In this document: piece after piece, positions 1 through 7,594 of the stretch | Layout: each line of letters begins with the position of its first letter | How positions within the stretch are numbered: the first letter of the stretch is position 1 | Assembly (NCBI RefSeq): GCF_042683245.1 | Contig: NZ_JBHUJB010000043.1 | Location: forward strand, 1-64,000 | From: Rubritalea tangerina | GTDB lineage: Bacteria > Verrucomicrobiota > Verrucomicrobiia > Verrucomicrobiales > Akkermansiaceae | Reading direction: 5' to 3' | Length of the DNA: 64,000 nt | The notes under the pieces: model-generated | Database searches by the model: none | Told to the model about the DNA's origin: nothing | What the model saw: only the letters and a program-made list of their open reading frames with translations | Position numbers and translations under genes: made by a program

Positions 1-119
1 GATGGATCGAAGAAGTCGTAAGTCGCTGATGGATAAACTACAGCTCCTTAAGTGAACGCGCATGGGTTGGCAGCTTCTTGATTAGAGAACGCTTCTTGGT
101 AGGTTTTTTTGAGGCATAC

Positions 120-205
120 CCCAGACACTCTTGAGTGGTCGTTTTGATACTACACACATAAACATGAAGAGCGTGTCCATCCGTAGATGTGACACGCTCT
201 CCTGT
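120..205. repeat. Imperfect direct repeat, copy A
   Basis: The core starts CCCAGACACTCTTGA and matches positions 877-960 at roughly four bases in five by eye. Similarity extends weakly upstream (from about 100) and downstream (a CTCAGTCGT block near 223-233). Copy A holds a perfect 10-bp inverted repeat, AGAGCGTGTC at 168-177 and GACACGCTCT at 191-200, with a 13-nt loop; this has decayed in copy B. The two copies bracket the AAA-ATPase remnant, so they may be remains of element ends or of a duplicated host sequence. No coding function is seen in 1-312. Confidence 0.6.
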
Positions 206-312
206 TGCTGTTCCGACGGATTACTCAGTCGTGTTGGGTTTGGCTATCCCTCGGCTGGTTGCACCTCTGCAGAGCCAACTTCCGTTTCGCCAAAATGCTT
301 AGTCTCTTTTTT

Positions 313-645
313 CTAGCTGAGGTTTTTGTCTTTGTATTTGGGTTGTTGGTTGGTGAAGACGACGGGTTCAATGCCTTCGAGTCGGTTGCTGTTCTGCCAG
401 TGTGGTTGATCTAACACGAGGTTGATGTGCTTGGTGTCTACCGTCTTTGTCTGATGTCTTATGGCTTCCACCATGCCGCCGATGCAGAGGTTTTTGGTGG
501 CTCTGAGGTTACCTCCATTGACTTTGTTGATCATATGAATAGCTTCTTCTGTGAAGGTGTTGTGCGGCAACCCTGCTCGATCTAATTGTTTGTGAATGAA
601 CTCAACGATGTGGGCTGGAGAGAGCGGTCTGAACTCTTCTGACAT
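313..645 (-). pseudogene. C-terminal remnant of an ExeA/TniB-like transposition AAA ATPase
   Basis: The 110 residues resemble only the end of AAA+ ATPases of the ExeA/TniB type: the 'RPLSP' segment, a 'FTEEAIHMI' helix, and 'GGNLRATKNLC' followed by 'VDTKHI' correspond to the lid subdomain that normally ends such proteins. The Walker A and B motifs, which should lie upstream, are missing. The frame stays open from the ATG at 645 back to a TGA at 700-702, and the extra residues still look homologous (an 'ILSRIT' stretch before 'MSEEFRPLS'), so the gene is cut off rather than naturally short. No transposase is nearby. The family call rests on remembered motifs and needs a profile search. Confidence 0.55.
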
Positions 646-688
646 GGTGATGCGAGAGAGGATTTCTTCGTTCTTGTTAAAAACCGAA

Positions 689-768
689 TTGTCATCGCGT
701 CAGATTATCACTTTGTCATCGGCTTAGTTGCGTCAACTTTTGATTATTATTCCGCTTTGTTGTCATAA
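689..768. repeat. TTGTCAT repeat cluster, possible transposon end
   Basis: TTGTCATCG occurs at 689-697 and 713-721 and TTGTCATAA at 760-768, with GCGTCA at 697-702 and 730-735 between them. Spaced short repeats with a TGTCA core are typical of the transposase-binding ends of Tn7/Tn5053/Mu-like elements. Here they abut the truncated ATPase, as if an internal deletion joined an element end to its last gene. The rest of 646-1113 holds no gene I can support. Confidence 0.4.
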
Positions 769-876
769 TTTCTGTTAGGTTTTTTGTGGAACATTCTTTC
801 AATTTGATCGTAGTTTATGATGGGGTGGGTAGTTTTACTGTTAGAGGGCGTTTCATAGTAGGTTTTAGAGCCAAGG

Positions 877-960
877 CCCAGACACTCTTGAATGGTCGAT
901 TTGGAGCCTGCACACACAACTTGAAGAGCGTGTCCATCTGTAGATATGAAACGTTCATCT
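877..960. repeat. Imperfect direct repeat, copy B
   Basis: This is the second copy of the repeat at 120-205, in the same orientation and about 757 bp downstream. The segments CCCAGACACTCTTGA and GAAGAGCGTGTCCATC are retained, but the right arm of the inverted repeat seen in copy A is mutated. Confidence 0.6.
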
Positions 961-1058
961 GTTTTTAGTAGGACGATCTCTCAGTCGTATTAGGTTTGGT
1001 TTGATGGGACGTTTAGATATTTCAAGTTAGTTGAGGTTTAGTGTGGTTGGATACGAGC

Positions 1059-1096
1059 AAAAAAAGAGCCACTCCCGCTAAAACGAGAGTGGCTGA
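1059..1096 (-). terminator. Rho-independent terminator of the squalene-oxidase-repeat gene
   Basis: AGCCACTC (1067-1074) pairs with GAGTGGCT (1087-1094). Read on the minus strand, the stem is followed by a run of seven T, 18 bp beyond the stop codon at 1114. Confidence 0.85.
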
Positions 1097-1113
1097 TTGA
1101 AATAAGATGTGGC

Positions 1114-2607
1114 TTAGCGTGATGAGGAGCCTGGAAGGAAGCGGTAGTAGACTTCCAACATGAGTGTGGCTAAGCATGTGCGGTAGTGCAGTGCTGCGGA
1201 GCCGCCACCGGCAAATGAAGTTGCAGTACCATTGATGGCATTGCCTCCACCTGGGCTTTTGAATGAGCCGTCAGGGTTTTGAGCAGCGAGTACTTCATCG
1301 CGGAAGAGTTTGTTGTAGTTTCTCCAAGTGGTCCCACCGATGTTCATCATGGCTTGTCCATAGTAGTAGTGGGCATAGAGGTCGGACTCTGCGGTGTCGT
1401 AGCCGAAGGTGACTTTCTTTTCGATAAATTTACGACCAGCGCGCACTGTAGAGCGAGAGCCTTTACCCCATTGTTGGTGGCAGAGGATTGAGCCACCAGT
1501 CATGGTTGGCTTACCGTTATTTGGCTGGTAGCGAACGCCGCCATCACTCGCTTGGCAGCTTTCGAGGTATTCGAGGCCTTTGCGTGAAACTGTGGTGAGT
1601 TTTTCGAAGCCTTCGATGCCGGTGTATTTACAGGCTTTGAGAGCTTGAAGCTGCCAGCAGACGATGGAGCTATCACCGCCGCGTGGACCGCTGTAGTCAT
1701 AGTTGTAGTCCCAGCCGCCAGTGCGTTGGTGCTGTGAAGTGATGATTTGTTGGCCAGCCATGGAGACGACCTCATCGAGGTTTGGAAGGTTGAGGTTTTG
1801 TTTGCTACAGAGGGTGTATGCTTCTGCGAGGGCGTAGGTGGCAATACCGTGCTCGTATGGCCAGTGTTTGTCATTCATGTCGGTCGCGAGTTTACCATTG
1901 TTAGCCATACCGACATTGACGAGATAAACGATCGCTTTTTCAACGGTGGCGCCGAATTCTGGAGATGTAGGAGTTTCGCAGTGACCGAGGTAGGCGAGGA
2001 GGGCGAGGCCGGTGTAGCCGACGCGGTGTTTCTTCTGCCAAGATCCGTCGTTGTTTTGTGTTTTCTGGAGGAATTGGAGGGCCTTGACTACGGCGTCTTC
2101 ACACTCAGGTGTGCCACCTTCTTTTTTGAGTCGAGCGAGGCGGTCTGCTTTAGAGCAACGCTTTTTCATGGAGGAGGGGAGGTTGCCGAAGCCGCCGCCA
2201 CCTGAGCCGTCGCCGTCGCCGTCGCCCCAACCGTCACCGAAGTCGTCGCCATTACCGAAGTCGAGTGATGGTTCCGTGATTTCGATATCTGGCACAGGTA
2301 CTGCGGTAGGTGATGCGCTGGTGCTGGCAATAACCTTTGCCATTGAAGATGAGGGGGAGGAAGGTTTACGCTCCACCTGGTTTGTCATTTCAGGGCGATC
2401 AATATTTTCTTCTTCTGAGAGTCCAGAGGAGTAGGAGATAATTTCGGGCGGATTCTTCACCTCGATAGTCAAAGCGATGATGAAGAGAATCAGGCCAATC
2501 AAGAATAGGGAGAGTACGGCGATGATCAGAGAAGAGATAGTAGAATTCCTTTTCTGAGCCGCGAGCGCGGCTTGCGCTTCAGGGCTAAGTTGGGCGTGTA
2601 GGCTCAT
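1114..2607 (-). CDS. Membrane-anchored prenyltransferase/squalene-oxidase-repeat protein
   Basis: This is a 497-residue protein. A cytoplasmic N-terminus of about 24 residues is followed by one membrane segment (about residues 25-48), a low-complexity linker rich in Ser, Pro, Asp and Gly (about 60-150), and a C-terminal domain (about 170-490). That domain has repeated alpha/alpha-barrel signatures: 'NNDGSW', 'YTGLALLAYLGH', 'GGWDY', 'SDGGVRY' and 'NPDGSF'. The fold is that of squalene cyclases and prenyltransferases, but no DxDD cyclase acid motif is visible, so a binding or structural role outside the cytoplasmic membrane is more likely than terpene synthesis. Proteins of this kind are frequent in Verrucomicrobiota and Planctomycetota; their role is unknown. 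A GTGTATA direct repeat (2610-2623) lies just before the start. Confidence 0.8.
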   Translation of the reverse strand: MSLHAQLSPEAQAALAAQKRNSTISSLIIAVLSLFLIGLILFIIALTIEVKNPPEIISYSSGLSEEENIDRPEMTNQVERKPSSPSSSMAKVIASTSASPTAVPVPDIEITEPSLDFGNGDDFGDGWGDGDGDGSGGGGFGNLPSSMKKRCSKADRLARLKKEGGTPECEDAVVKALQFLQKTQNNDGSWQKKHRVGYTGLALLAYLGHCETPTSPEFGATVEKAIVYLVNVGMANNGKLATDMNDKHWPYEHGIATYALAEAYTLCSKQNLNLPNLDEVVSMAGQQIITSQHQRTGGWDYNYDYSGPRGGDSSIVCWQLQALKACKYTGIEGFEKLTTVSRKGLEYLESCQASDGGVRYQPNNGKPTMTGGSILCHQQWGKGSRSTVRAGRKFIEKKVTFGYDTAESDLYAHYYYGQAMMNIGGTTWRNYNKLFRDEVLAAQNPDGSFKSPGGGNAINGTATSFAGGGSAALHYRTCLATLMLEVYYRFLPGSSSR

Positions 2608-2904
2608 GGGTGTATAGTGTATATAGTTGGATTTTAGAAATGGGTCACTGCACTAACTCTAAGCTGGAGGCATTTCTTAGAATAAATCGTAACAAATTTC
2701 TTCTTTTTAGGGAAGGTCACACTCGAGGTGAGTCTGACATCGCTAAATTGCCTAATCTCAGTTGGGCGTGAGAATAGGTTTCAGAGGTGATAGCGATTTT
2801 GCCCCAAGCTTGTCAAACATGGAATCTCAGGGATCCTGTCTGTAGAGGGGCAGGCCTGAATGGAGAGGGCAGAATTACGGTGTGGAATTCTGATAGTGGG
2901 GGGC

Positions 2905-3879
2905 TTACTCGGTGAAGGATTTGGTATTTCCGGATTCGAGTGATTCAGCGAGCCATGCAAAGAGTTGGTCGACTTCTTCTGAGTCGTTGCGGATGGCATC
3001 GAGGGCGCCCCAATCGAGGTGTGGTCGGGTGTGGGCAGCAGCAACGCGATGGACTTCGAGTCGTTCCATCAATGCTTCAGTTTCTCTGGGGTGGGCATTG
3101 AGGATGTGAGCGGGGCGAGGGAGGTCATCGAGTTGTTCGAGGCTCAGACCGAAGGAGGTGACACCGACGCCGAAGGTTGCATTGAGTTTACGGAAGGCAT
3201 CGGTGAGAGCTTCGTCATCGATGGCCGTTGCGTAGAAAAGCTCACCGCCATTGGCCCAAACGGAGGCGCTCAAGGCTTGGAAGAAGTCTTCACGAAATGT
3301 GTGAATGTTAGGCTGGATGCGAAGTCGGCTAGCATAGAGTCTAAATGGGGGGAGGTTTAGCGTATTTTTGAGTTTGAGAACGGCGTTAAGGGAGTCATCT
3401 TCTCCGGCGCCTTCCCAATCAACGAGCATGAGTTCGGGAAATTTCCAGAGGTTTCCCATGGGGGCATTGGCATTAAAGGGCTCGCGAAAGACGAAAGGTG
3501 ATCGGCCGTTGATTTCACACCAGCGGTGGATGATAGCGCGGAATTTTTTGACGCGGAGAAGAGCAAGGTCAACGGCATCTTGGTCAGAGCCAAGGTCATC
3601 GAGGCGTCCTTGGGTCATGGAGAGAAGTTCCTGAGCACCGGCTAGTGCGGGTACTGCGGCGGTGCGACGGTAATAGCCCTGGCCTTTTTCTACCTTGGCG
3701 ATAGAGGAGCCTGGGTCACAGGACATGATAGAGAAGTGGTAGCGCAGTGATGCGTCTGAGTAGTTGCCGTCTAGGCGCATACGTACGAGGCGGATAAGTT
3801 CTGTGCCTTTGATTGCTTCTTTGGGTGAAGCTGGCAGAATGTCAGGAAGTACGTTGTTGAGTTGGGTTCTCAGGCTCAT
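2905..3879 (-). CDS. Unknown protein with a possible N-terminal winged-helix region
   Basis: I do not recognise this 324-residue protein. There is no signal peptide or membrane segment, so it is probably cytoplasmic. Residues about 20-70 ('GTELIRLVRMRL...ASLRYHFSIMS...GQGYYRR') have the rhythm of a winged helix: helix, recognition-helix-like segment, short wing. The remainder is mixed alpha/beta with 'PELMLVDWEG' and 'GELFYATAIDDEAL' segments, somewhat like a nuclease or effector-binding fold, but no catalytic signature is firm. It stands alone, with 159 bp upstream and 297 bp downstream that hold no other gene; a CAGAATT/AATTCTG hairpin (2870-2892) follows it without a T tract. Confidence 0.7.
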   Translation of the reverse strand: MSLRTQLNNVLPDILPASPKEAIKGTELIRLVRMRLDGNYSDASLRYHFSIMSCDPGSSIAKVEKGQGYYRRTAAVPALAGAQELLSMTQGRLDDLGSDQDAVDLALLRVKKFRAIIHRWCEINGRSPFVFREPFNANAPMGNLWKFPELMLVDWEGAGEDDSLNAVLKLKNTLNLPPFRLYASRLRIQPNIHTFREDFFQALSASVWANGGELFYATAIDDEALTDAFRKLNATFGVGVTSFGLSLEQLDDLPRPAHILNAHPRETEALMERLEVHRVAAAHTRPHLDWGALDAIRNDSEEVDQLFAWLAESLESGNTKSFTE

Positions 3880-4038
3880 AAAGTGTGAAGTTGCTAGATC
3901 GGCTTAGGAGCAAGATGGTGTCGAAACTTCAAAATCTTCAAGTCTAGAGTGGCTTTGTTTTTAAAAAAATCATTAGGATGTTAGGTGATCTATCAAAATT
4001 CTTTGAATAAGTAGATTGCACTTGCCGTCAGATAGATA

Positions 4039-4779
4039 ATGAAGTGTTATTTTTCCAGCATGAAAGTATCAATGGTTCGAGTCTTGTGTGGTTGTGTAGC
4101 GATGCTGTTACCGATGGGTGTGGCAGCGGATGAGCAAGCGGAGAAGATTTTGTCGACGACGCGCTATGCGGCGACATTGCAGACGCAGCAGGATTTGCAT
4201 GGCAATATGTCTAAGAATGGTAAGCGCACACCGGTGAGTTTATTTTTGCGGAATGAAGACATTCAGTTTTTGTATCGGACGAAGGGGGGGGATAATCGAT
4301 TTCACATGCGATTGAAGGATGACCATTTCAAGTTGTTTGAGATTAATGGTGGTAAGACTAGAGCGTTTAGCGACGCAAAGCTCTCTGAGAATATCAATGG
4401 CACAGATATTAGTTATGAGGATTTGAGCATGCGTTTTCTGTATTGGAAGGATGCGACTGTGGTGGGTGAGGAGAAGGTGAATGGTCAGTTGTGCCACAAG
4501 TTGCGATTGATCAACCCATCTAAGACCTCTGGCAAATACCGCATTGTCTATGTGTGGGTGCACAAGAAGTATGGGGCAATGATGAAGCTTGTTGGTTACA
4601 ATGCAGCAGGCAAGCCACTCAAGCAATTTCAGGTCACGGACTTGATGCGTATTGGGAAGGAATACACCTTGCGAAAAATGCGTGTTGATACAATCGATGC
4701 GAAAACGAACAAGGCGGTAGGGATTACGTATTTAGAATTTGATAAAGCAAAGAAGGCGAAGCCTGCGAAGACCCGCTAG
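4039..4779 (+). CDS. Exported LolA-like outer-membrane lipoprotein-sorting family protein
   Basis: This is a 246-residue protein with an N-terminal signal peptide ('VLCGCVAMLLPMGVAADE', cleavage probably after AA or ADE). The mature part looks like the LolA-like fold: alternating strands with 'RFHMRLKDDHFKLFEI', 'VVGEEKVNGQLCHKLRL' and 'YVWVHKKYGAMMKLVGY', which matches the family often annotated 'outer membrane lipoprotein-sorting protein' in Verrucomicrobiota. It is probably periplasmic and may bind a lipid or lipoprotein; the true substrate is unknown. An ATG at 4060 (MKVSMVRV) gives a more typical signal peptide and may be the actual start. It is a single gene followed by a terminator-like hairpin. 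Confidence 0.65.
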   Translation: MKCYFSSMKVSMVRVLCGCVAMLLPMGVAADEQAEKILSTTRYAATLQTQQDLHGNMSKNGKRTPVSLFLRNEDIQFLYRTKGGDNRFHMRLKDDHFKLFEINGGKTRAFSDAKLSENINGTDISYEDLSMRFLYWKDATVVGEEKVNGQLCHKLRLINPSKTSGKYRIVYVWVHKKYGAMMKLVGYNAAGKPLKQFQVTDLMRIGKEYTLRKMRVDTIDAKTNKAVGITYLEFDKAKKAKPAKTR

Positions 4780-4828
4780 ATTGTTTCATTACGATTGGCT
4801 TACCCTAAGGGGTGCGTATGAGTATACT

Positions 4829-4860
4829 CGATGCCGTATTTGGTGTCGGGTATTTTTTTT
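4829..4860 (+). terminator. Terminator after the LolA-like gene
   Basis: CGATGCC pairs with GGTGTCG (two G-U pairs) around a five-base loop and is followed by GGTATTTTTTTT. It lies about 50 bp after the stop at 4779. Confidence 0.65.
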
Positions 4861-4914
4861 GTTATGGTGTATAGCTGATGTCTTGGTGAATAAATTTATT
4901 TGAAATAGATAAAA

Positions 4915-4928
4915 TTAGCCTAGCCTAA
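4915..4928. promoter_or_regulatory. Candidate MntR/DtxR-type operator upstream of the metal-uptake operon
   Basis: TTAGCCTAGCCTAA is palindromic at 12 of 14 positions and resembles DtxR-family boxes (TTAGG..AGCCTAA type). It overlaps the end of an A/T-rich promoter-like stretch (about 4880-4914, ending GATAAAAT) and sits 44 bp before the start codon of the substrate-binding protein. MntR (40241-40663) or the DtxR-type domain inside the operon could act here. Identification is by eye only. Confidence 0.4.
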
Positions 4929-4971
4929 AATAGGGGTTGACTGGGTATGAGGTGGTGGGTATTGCAGCGGC

Positions 4972-5916
4972 ATGAAGTTAATTCAGATTGGCGCGATAGC
5001 GATGGGGATGGCGGCACTAACGAGCTGCAATTCGAAAGTAAGTATATGGCAGGATGAGGCGAAGGTGAACGCAGTGACCACTTCGACGATGGTGACTGAT
5101 TTAGTTCAAGTCATTGGTGGGGATAAGGTGGAGGTCATTGGGATGATGAAAGCTGGGGTGGATCCACACAGTTATGAGCAGACAGCGAGTGATGTGGCTG
5201 CGATGAACACAGCGGATGTGATTTTTTACTCTGGCTTGCATCTAGAGGGTCATGTTCAAGAGGGTTTAGAGAAGCGTGCAGAAAAGGGGGGCGACGTTTA
5301 CGCTGTGACAAAGAACATGAGCGAGGAGGAGTTGATTCAGCCTGAAGAGGAGTTTGAGTCCTATGCAGATCCTCATGTATGGGGAGATCCAGAGTTGTGG
5401 GTAAAGACTATTGATGTGGTTGTAGAGGGGCTCAGCAAGGAAGCGCCAGCTCACGCTGATGAGTTTAAGAAGCGTGGTGAAGCGTACCGCAAGCAATTGT
5501 TGGAGCTAAAGGCTTGGTCAAAGGCGCGTATTGCTGAGGTTCCCAAAGAGCAGCGAGTTTTAGTGACGAGTCACGATGCCTTTTTCTATTTTGCCAAGGC
5601 CTATGACTTCGAGGTCAAGGGATTGCAGGGGGTATCTACTGAGAATGTGTCAGGGGTAAAGGACGTTCAGGATTTGATTACCTTCATTAAGGAGCGTCAG
5701 TTGAAGATGATTTTCCCAGAATCTAGTGTCAACAAGAAGGGGATTGAGACAGTAGCCAGTAAGGCTGGGGTAAAGTTGAGTCAGGAAGAGCTCTTTTCTG
5801 ATGCCATGGGGGAGCCCGGGGACGTTGTGGAGCTTCATGGCGAAAGCTATGACCGCGGCACCTACATTGGCATGCAGAAGCACAACATCAACACAGTGGT
5901 TGATGGGCTCAAGTAA
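4972..5916 (+). CDS. TroA/MntC-like metal-binding lipoprotein of an ABC importer
   Basis: This 314-residue protein carries a lipobox (LTSC, Cys19), so it is anchored to a membrane facing the periplasm. It belongs to the cluster A-I (ZnuA/TroA/PsaA) solute-binding proteins. The expected metal ligands are visible as His66 (VDPHSYE), His135 (ADPHVWGD), His201 (TSHDAFFYF) and Asp277 (FSDAMG). That is a TroA-like His3-Asp set without the His-rich loop of zinc-specific ZnuA. Manganese is therefore the favoured substrate, supported by an mntR in the same region, but zinc or iron cannot be excluded. It is the first gene of a six-gene operon on the + strand. Confidence 0.92.
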   Translation: MKLIQIGAIAMGMAALTSCNSKVSIWQDEAKVNAVTTSTMVTDLVQVIGGDKVEVIGMMKAGVDPHSYEQTASDVAAMNTADVIFYSGLHLEGHVQEGLEKRAEKGGDVYAVTKNMSEEELIQPEEEFESYADPHVWGDPELWVKTIDVVVEGLSKEAPAHADEFKKRGEAYRKQLLELKAWSKARIAEVPKEQRVLVTSHDAFFYFAKAYDFEVKGLQGVSTENVSGVKDVQDLITFIKERQLKMIFPESSVNKKGIETVASKAGVKLSQEELFSDAMGEPGDVVELHGESYDRGTYIGMQKHNINTVVDGLK

Positions 5917-5949
5917 GTTTTAGAAGGCATTTTCTAATAGAGAGAATTT

Positions 5950-6723
5950 ATGAAAAAGGTAGCAAGCTACATATTGATGGGCAGCGCTGTGAATGCGTTT
6001 GCTGGAGAGGTAATGACGACAGCGACGCCGAGTGCACTGCGTGATTTGGCAGCAGACAGGCCAGACGCGACTGAGAGTCCGATCACGGTCGACAAGGGTC
6101 ACTGGCAGATTGAAACGAGTGTGGTTGATTATGCAAAAGACTTCCAGTTTCAGGCCTGGACATGGGGTGAAACAAACTTGAAGTACGGTCTTACGGACAA
6201 CATGGACTTACAGTTTGTTTTTGCGCCTTACACGGAAGAAAACAATGCGGGTGAAATCACTGATGGTTTTGGCGATGTGGCTTTTCGTTTGAAATACAAC
6301 GTATGGGGAAATGACGGAGGCAAGTCAGCCTTGGCTTTATTTCCCTACGTCAAGGTGCCGACTGGGACTGAGCTTTCTAACGACAAGTGGGAGGGTGGCT
6401 TCATTTTACCCTTTGCGTACGAGCTCGATGACAAGTGGGGATTTGGTTGTCAACTTGAGTGGGAATACGCCTATGACGATGAGAATGATGACTACGACTC
6501 AAGTCTTCTTCACACAGCGGTCTTAGGGTACAGCCTGACTGACAAATGGGGTGTGTATGGAGAGTATTTGGGGATTTTTGGTCACCAATACCAGGCGCAC
6601 GCCAGTGGAGGTGTGACCTATGCCGTGACTGACCTCCTTCAATTAGATTGGGGTGCGGTAGTGGGCTTGAACGATGCGGCTCAGGATTTCAATACCTTCA
6701 CAGGTTTTACAGTTAAATTTTAA
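5950..6723 (+). CDS. Outer-membrane beta-barrel in the metal-uptake operon
   Basis: This is a 257-residue protein with a signal peptide (cleavage after 'NAFA'). The mature part starts with 'DRPDATESP' and continues as alternating amphipathic strands ending in a C-terminal Phe, the usual end of an outer-membrane barrel. The 'RPD..TESP...G..Q.E' opening is characteristic of the MetA-pathway/phenol-degradation 'transporter' barrel family. It lies between the binding protein (33 bp before, with an AGAGAGAA ribosome-binding site) and the ATPase, so it probably passes the same metal ion or a small complex across the outer membrane. This role is inferred from position only. Confidence 0.75.
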   Translation: MKKVASYILMGSAVNAFAGEVMTTATPSALRDLAADRPDATESPITVDKGHWQIETSVVDYAKDFQFQAWTWGETNLKYGLTDNMDLQFVFAPYTEENNAGEITDGFGDVAFRLKYNVWGNDGGKSALALFPYVKVPTGTELSNDKWEGGFILPFAYELDDKWGFGCQLEWEYAYDDENDDYDSSLLHTAVLGYSLTDKWGVYGEYLGIFGHQYQAHASGGVTYAVTDLLQLDWGAVVGLNDAAQDFNTFTGFTVKF

Positions 6724-6737
6724 TTCGTAACAAGTCA

Positions 6738-6800
6738 GAGTAGCAGGCCGTGCAGCTTGGCGATTGGATCGTCACTAACGACTTGCTACTCTCTCTTTTT
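6738..6800 (+). promoter_or_regulatory. Intra-operon inverted repeat with T tract (attenuator or processing site)
   Basis: GAGTAGCA (6738-6745) pairs perfectly with TGCTACTC (6784-6791), enclosing a 38-base loop that can form further small stems. CTCTCTTTTTT follows. It lies in the 94-bp gap between the barrel gene and the ATPase gene, where it could reduce read-through or stabilise the upstream message. Confidence 0.45.
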
Positions 6801-6817
6801 TACAGCAGACAGAGGCT

Positions 6818-7594
6818 ATGTCGATTCCAGCATTAGAAACTCATGATTTGACGGTAACTTATCACAAGCGGCCGGTGCTTTATGGTGTGGATGTTGCGAT
6901 ACCTGAGGGGAATTTGGTTGGGATCATCGGACCGAATGGTGCTGGGAAGTCGACATTTATTAAATCGATCATGGGGGTGGTGCCCAGCTCTGGTGGTTGG
7001 GTGAAGGTTTTTGGAAAACCTCTGAAGGAGATGCTACACCGGGTCGGTTATGTGCCGCAGCGTGAGAGTGTTGATTGGGATTTTCCTGTGACGGTGATGG
7101 ACGTCGCCCTGATGGGGACCTACGGGAAACTGGGGCTTTTTCGACGGGTGGGTAAAAAGGAACGCATGGTGGCGAGTGAGGCACTAGACAAAGTTGGGAT
7201 GCTTCCCTACGCCAACCGTCAGATTGGCAATCTGAGTGGGGGGCAGCAGCAGCGTGTTTTCTTAGCAAGAGCTTTGGCACAGGACAGTGATCTGTATTTC
7301 ATGGATGAGCCCTTTGCTGGGGTGGATGCCGCTACCGAGAGAGCGATCATCCAATTGCTTCAAGAAATGCGCGAGAAAGGCAAGACGGTGATTGTGGTGC
7401 ACCACGATTTACAATCAGCCCAACAGTATTTTGATATGCTGATGTTATTGAACATGCGTTTGGTGGCATTTGGCGAGACGCGTGAGATTTTCACTCCTGA
7501 GTTGTTGCACAAGACGTATGGAGGTAAGCTTACCGTACTTTCTGAGATGGCCGAGAAGGCCGCTAAAACTCCTGCTGCAAAGCATGATGCCTGA
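6818..7594 (+). CDS. ABC transporter ATPase, manganese/zinc/iron type (TroB/MntB-like)
   Basis: This is a 258-residue cytoplasmic ATPase that powers the importer. Walker A is GPNGAGKST (residues 38-46), the Q-loop region is 'YVPQRE', the signature is LSGGQQQR, and Walker B with the catalytic Glu is 'LYFMDEPFAG'; the switch His is in 'IVVHHDL'. Sequence and length match ATPases of the TroB/MntB/ZnuC group. Its stop codon overlaps the start of the following permease gene, so the two are probably translationally coupled. Confidence 0.95.
   Translation: MSIPALETHDLTVTYHKRPVLYGVDVAIPEGNLVGIIGPNGAGKSTFIKSIMGVVPSSGGWVKVFGKPLKEMLHRVGYVPQRESVDWDFPVTVMDVALMGTYGKLGLFRRVGKKERMVASEALDKVGMLPYANRQIGNLSGGQQQRVFLARALAQDSDLYFMDEPFAGVDAATERAIIQLLQEMREKGKTVIVVHHDLQSAQQYFDMLMLLNMRLVAFGETREIFTPELLHKTYGGKLTVLSEMAEKAAKTPAAKHDA

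Noticed and set aside
7470..7583. N-terminal extension of the permease-sensor frame
   Set aside because: The residues only shadow the ATPase gene in another frame; the true permease N-terminus begins at the ATG pair at 7584/7587.
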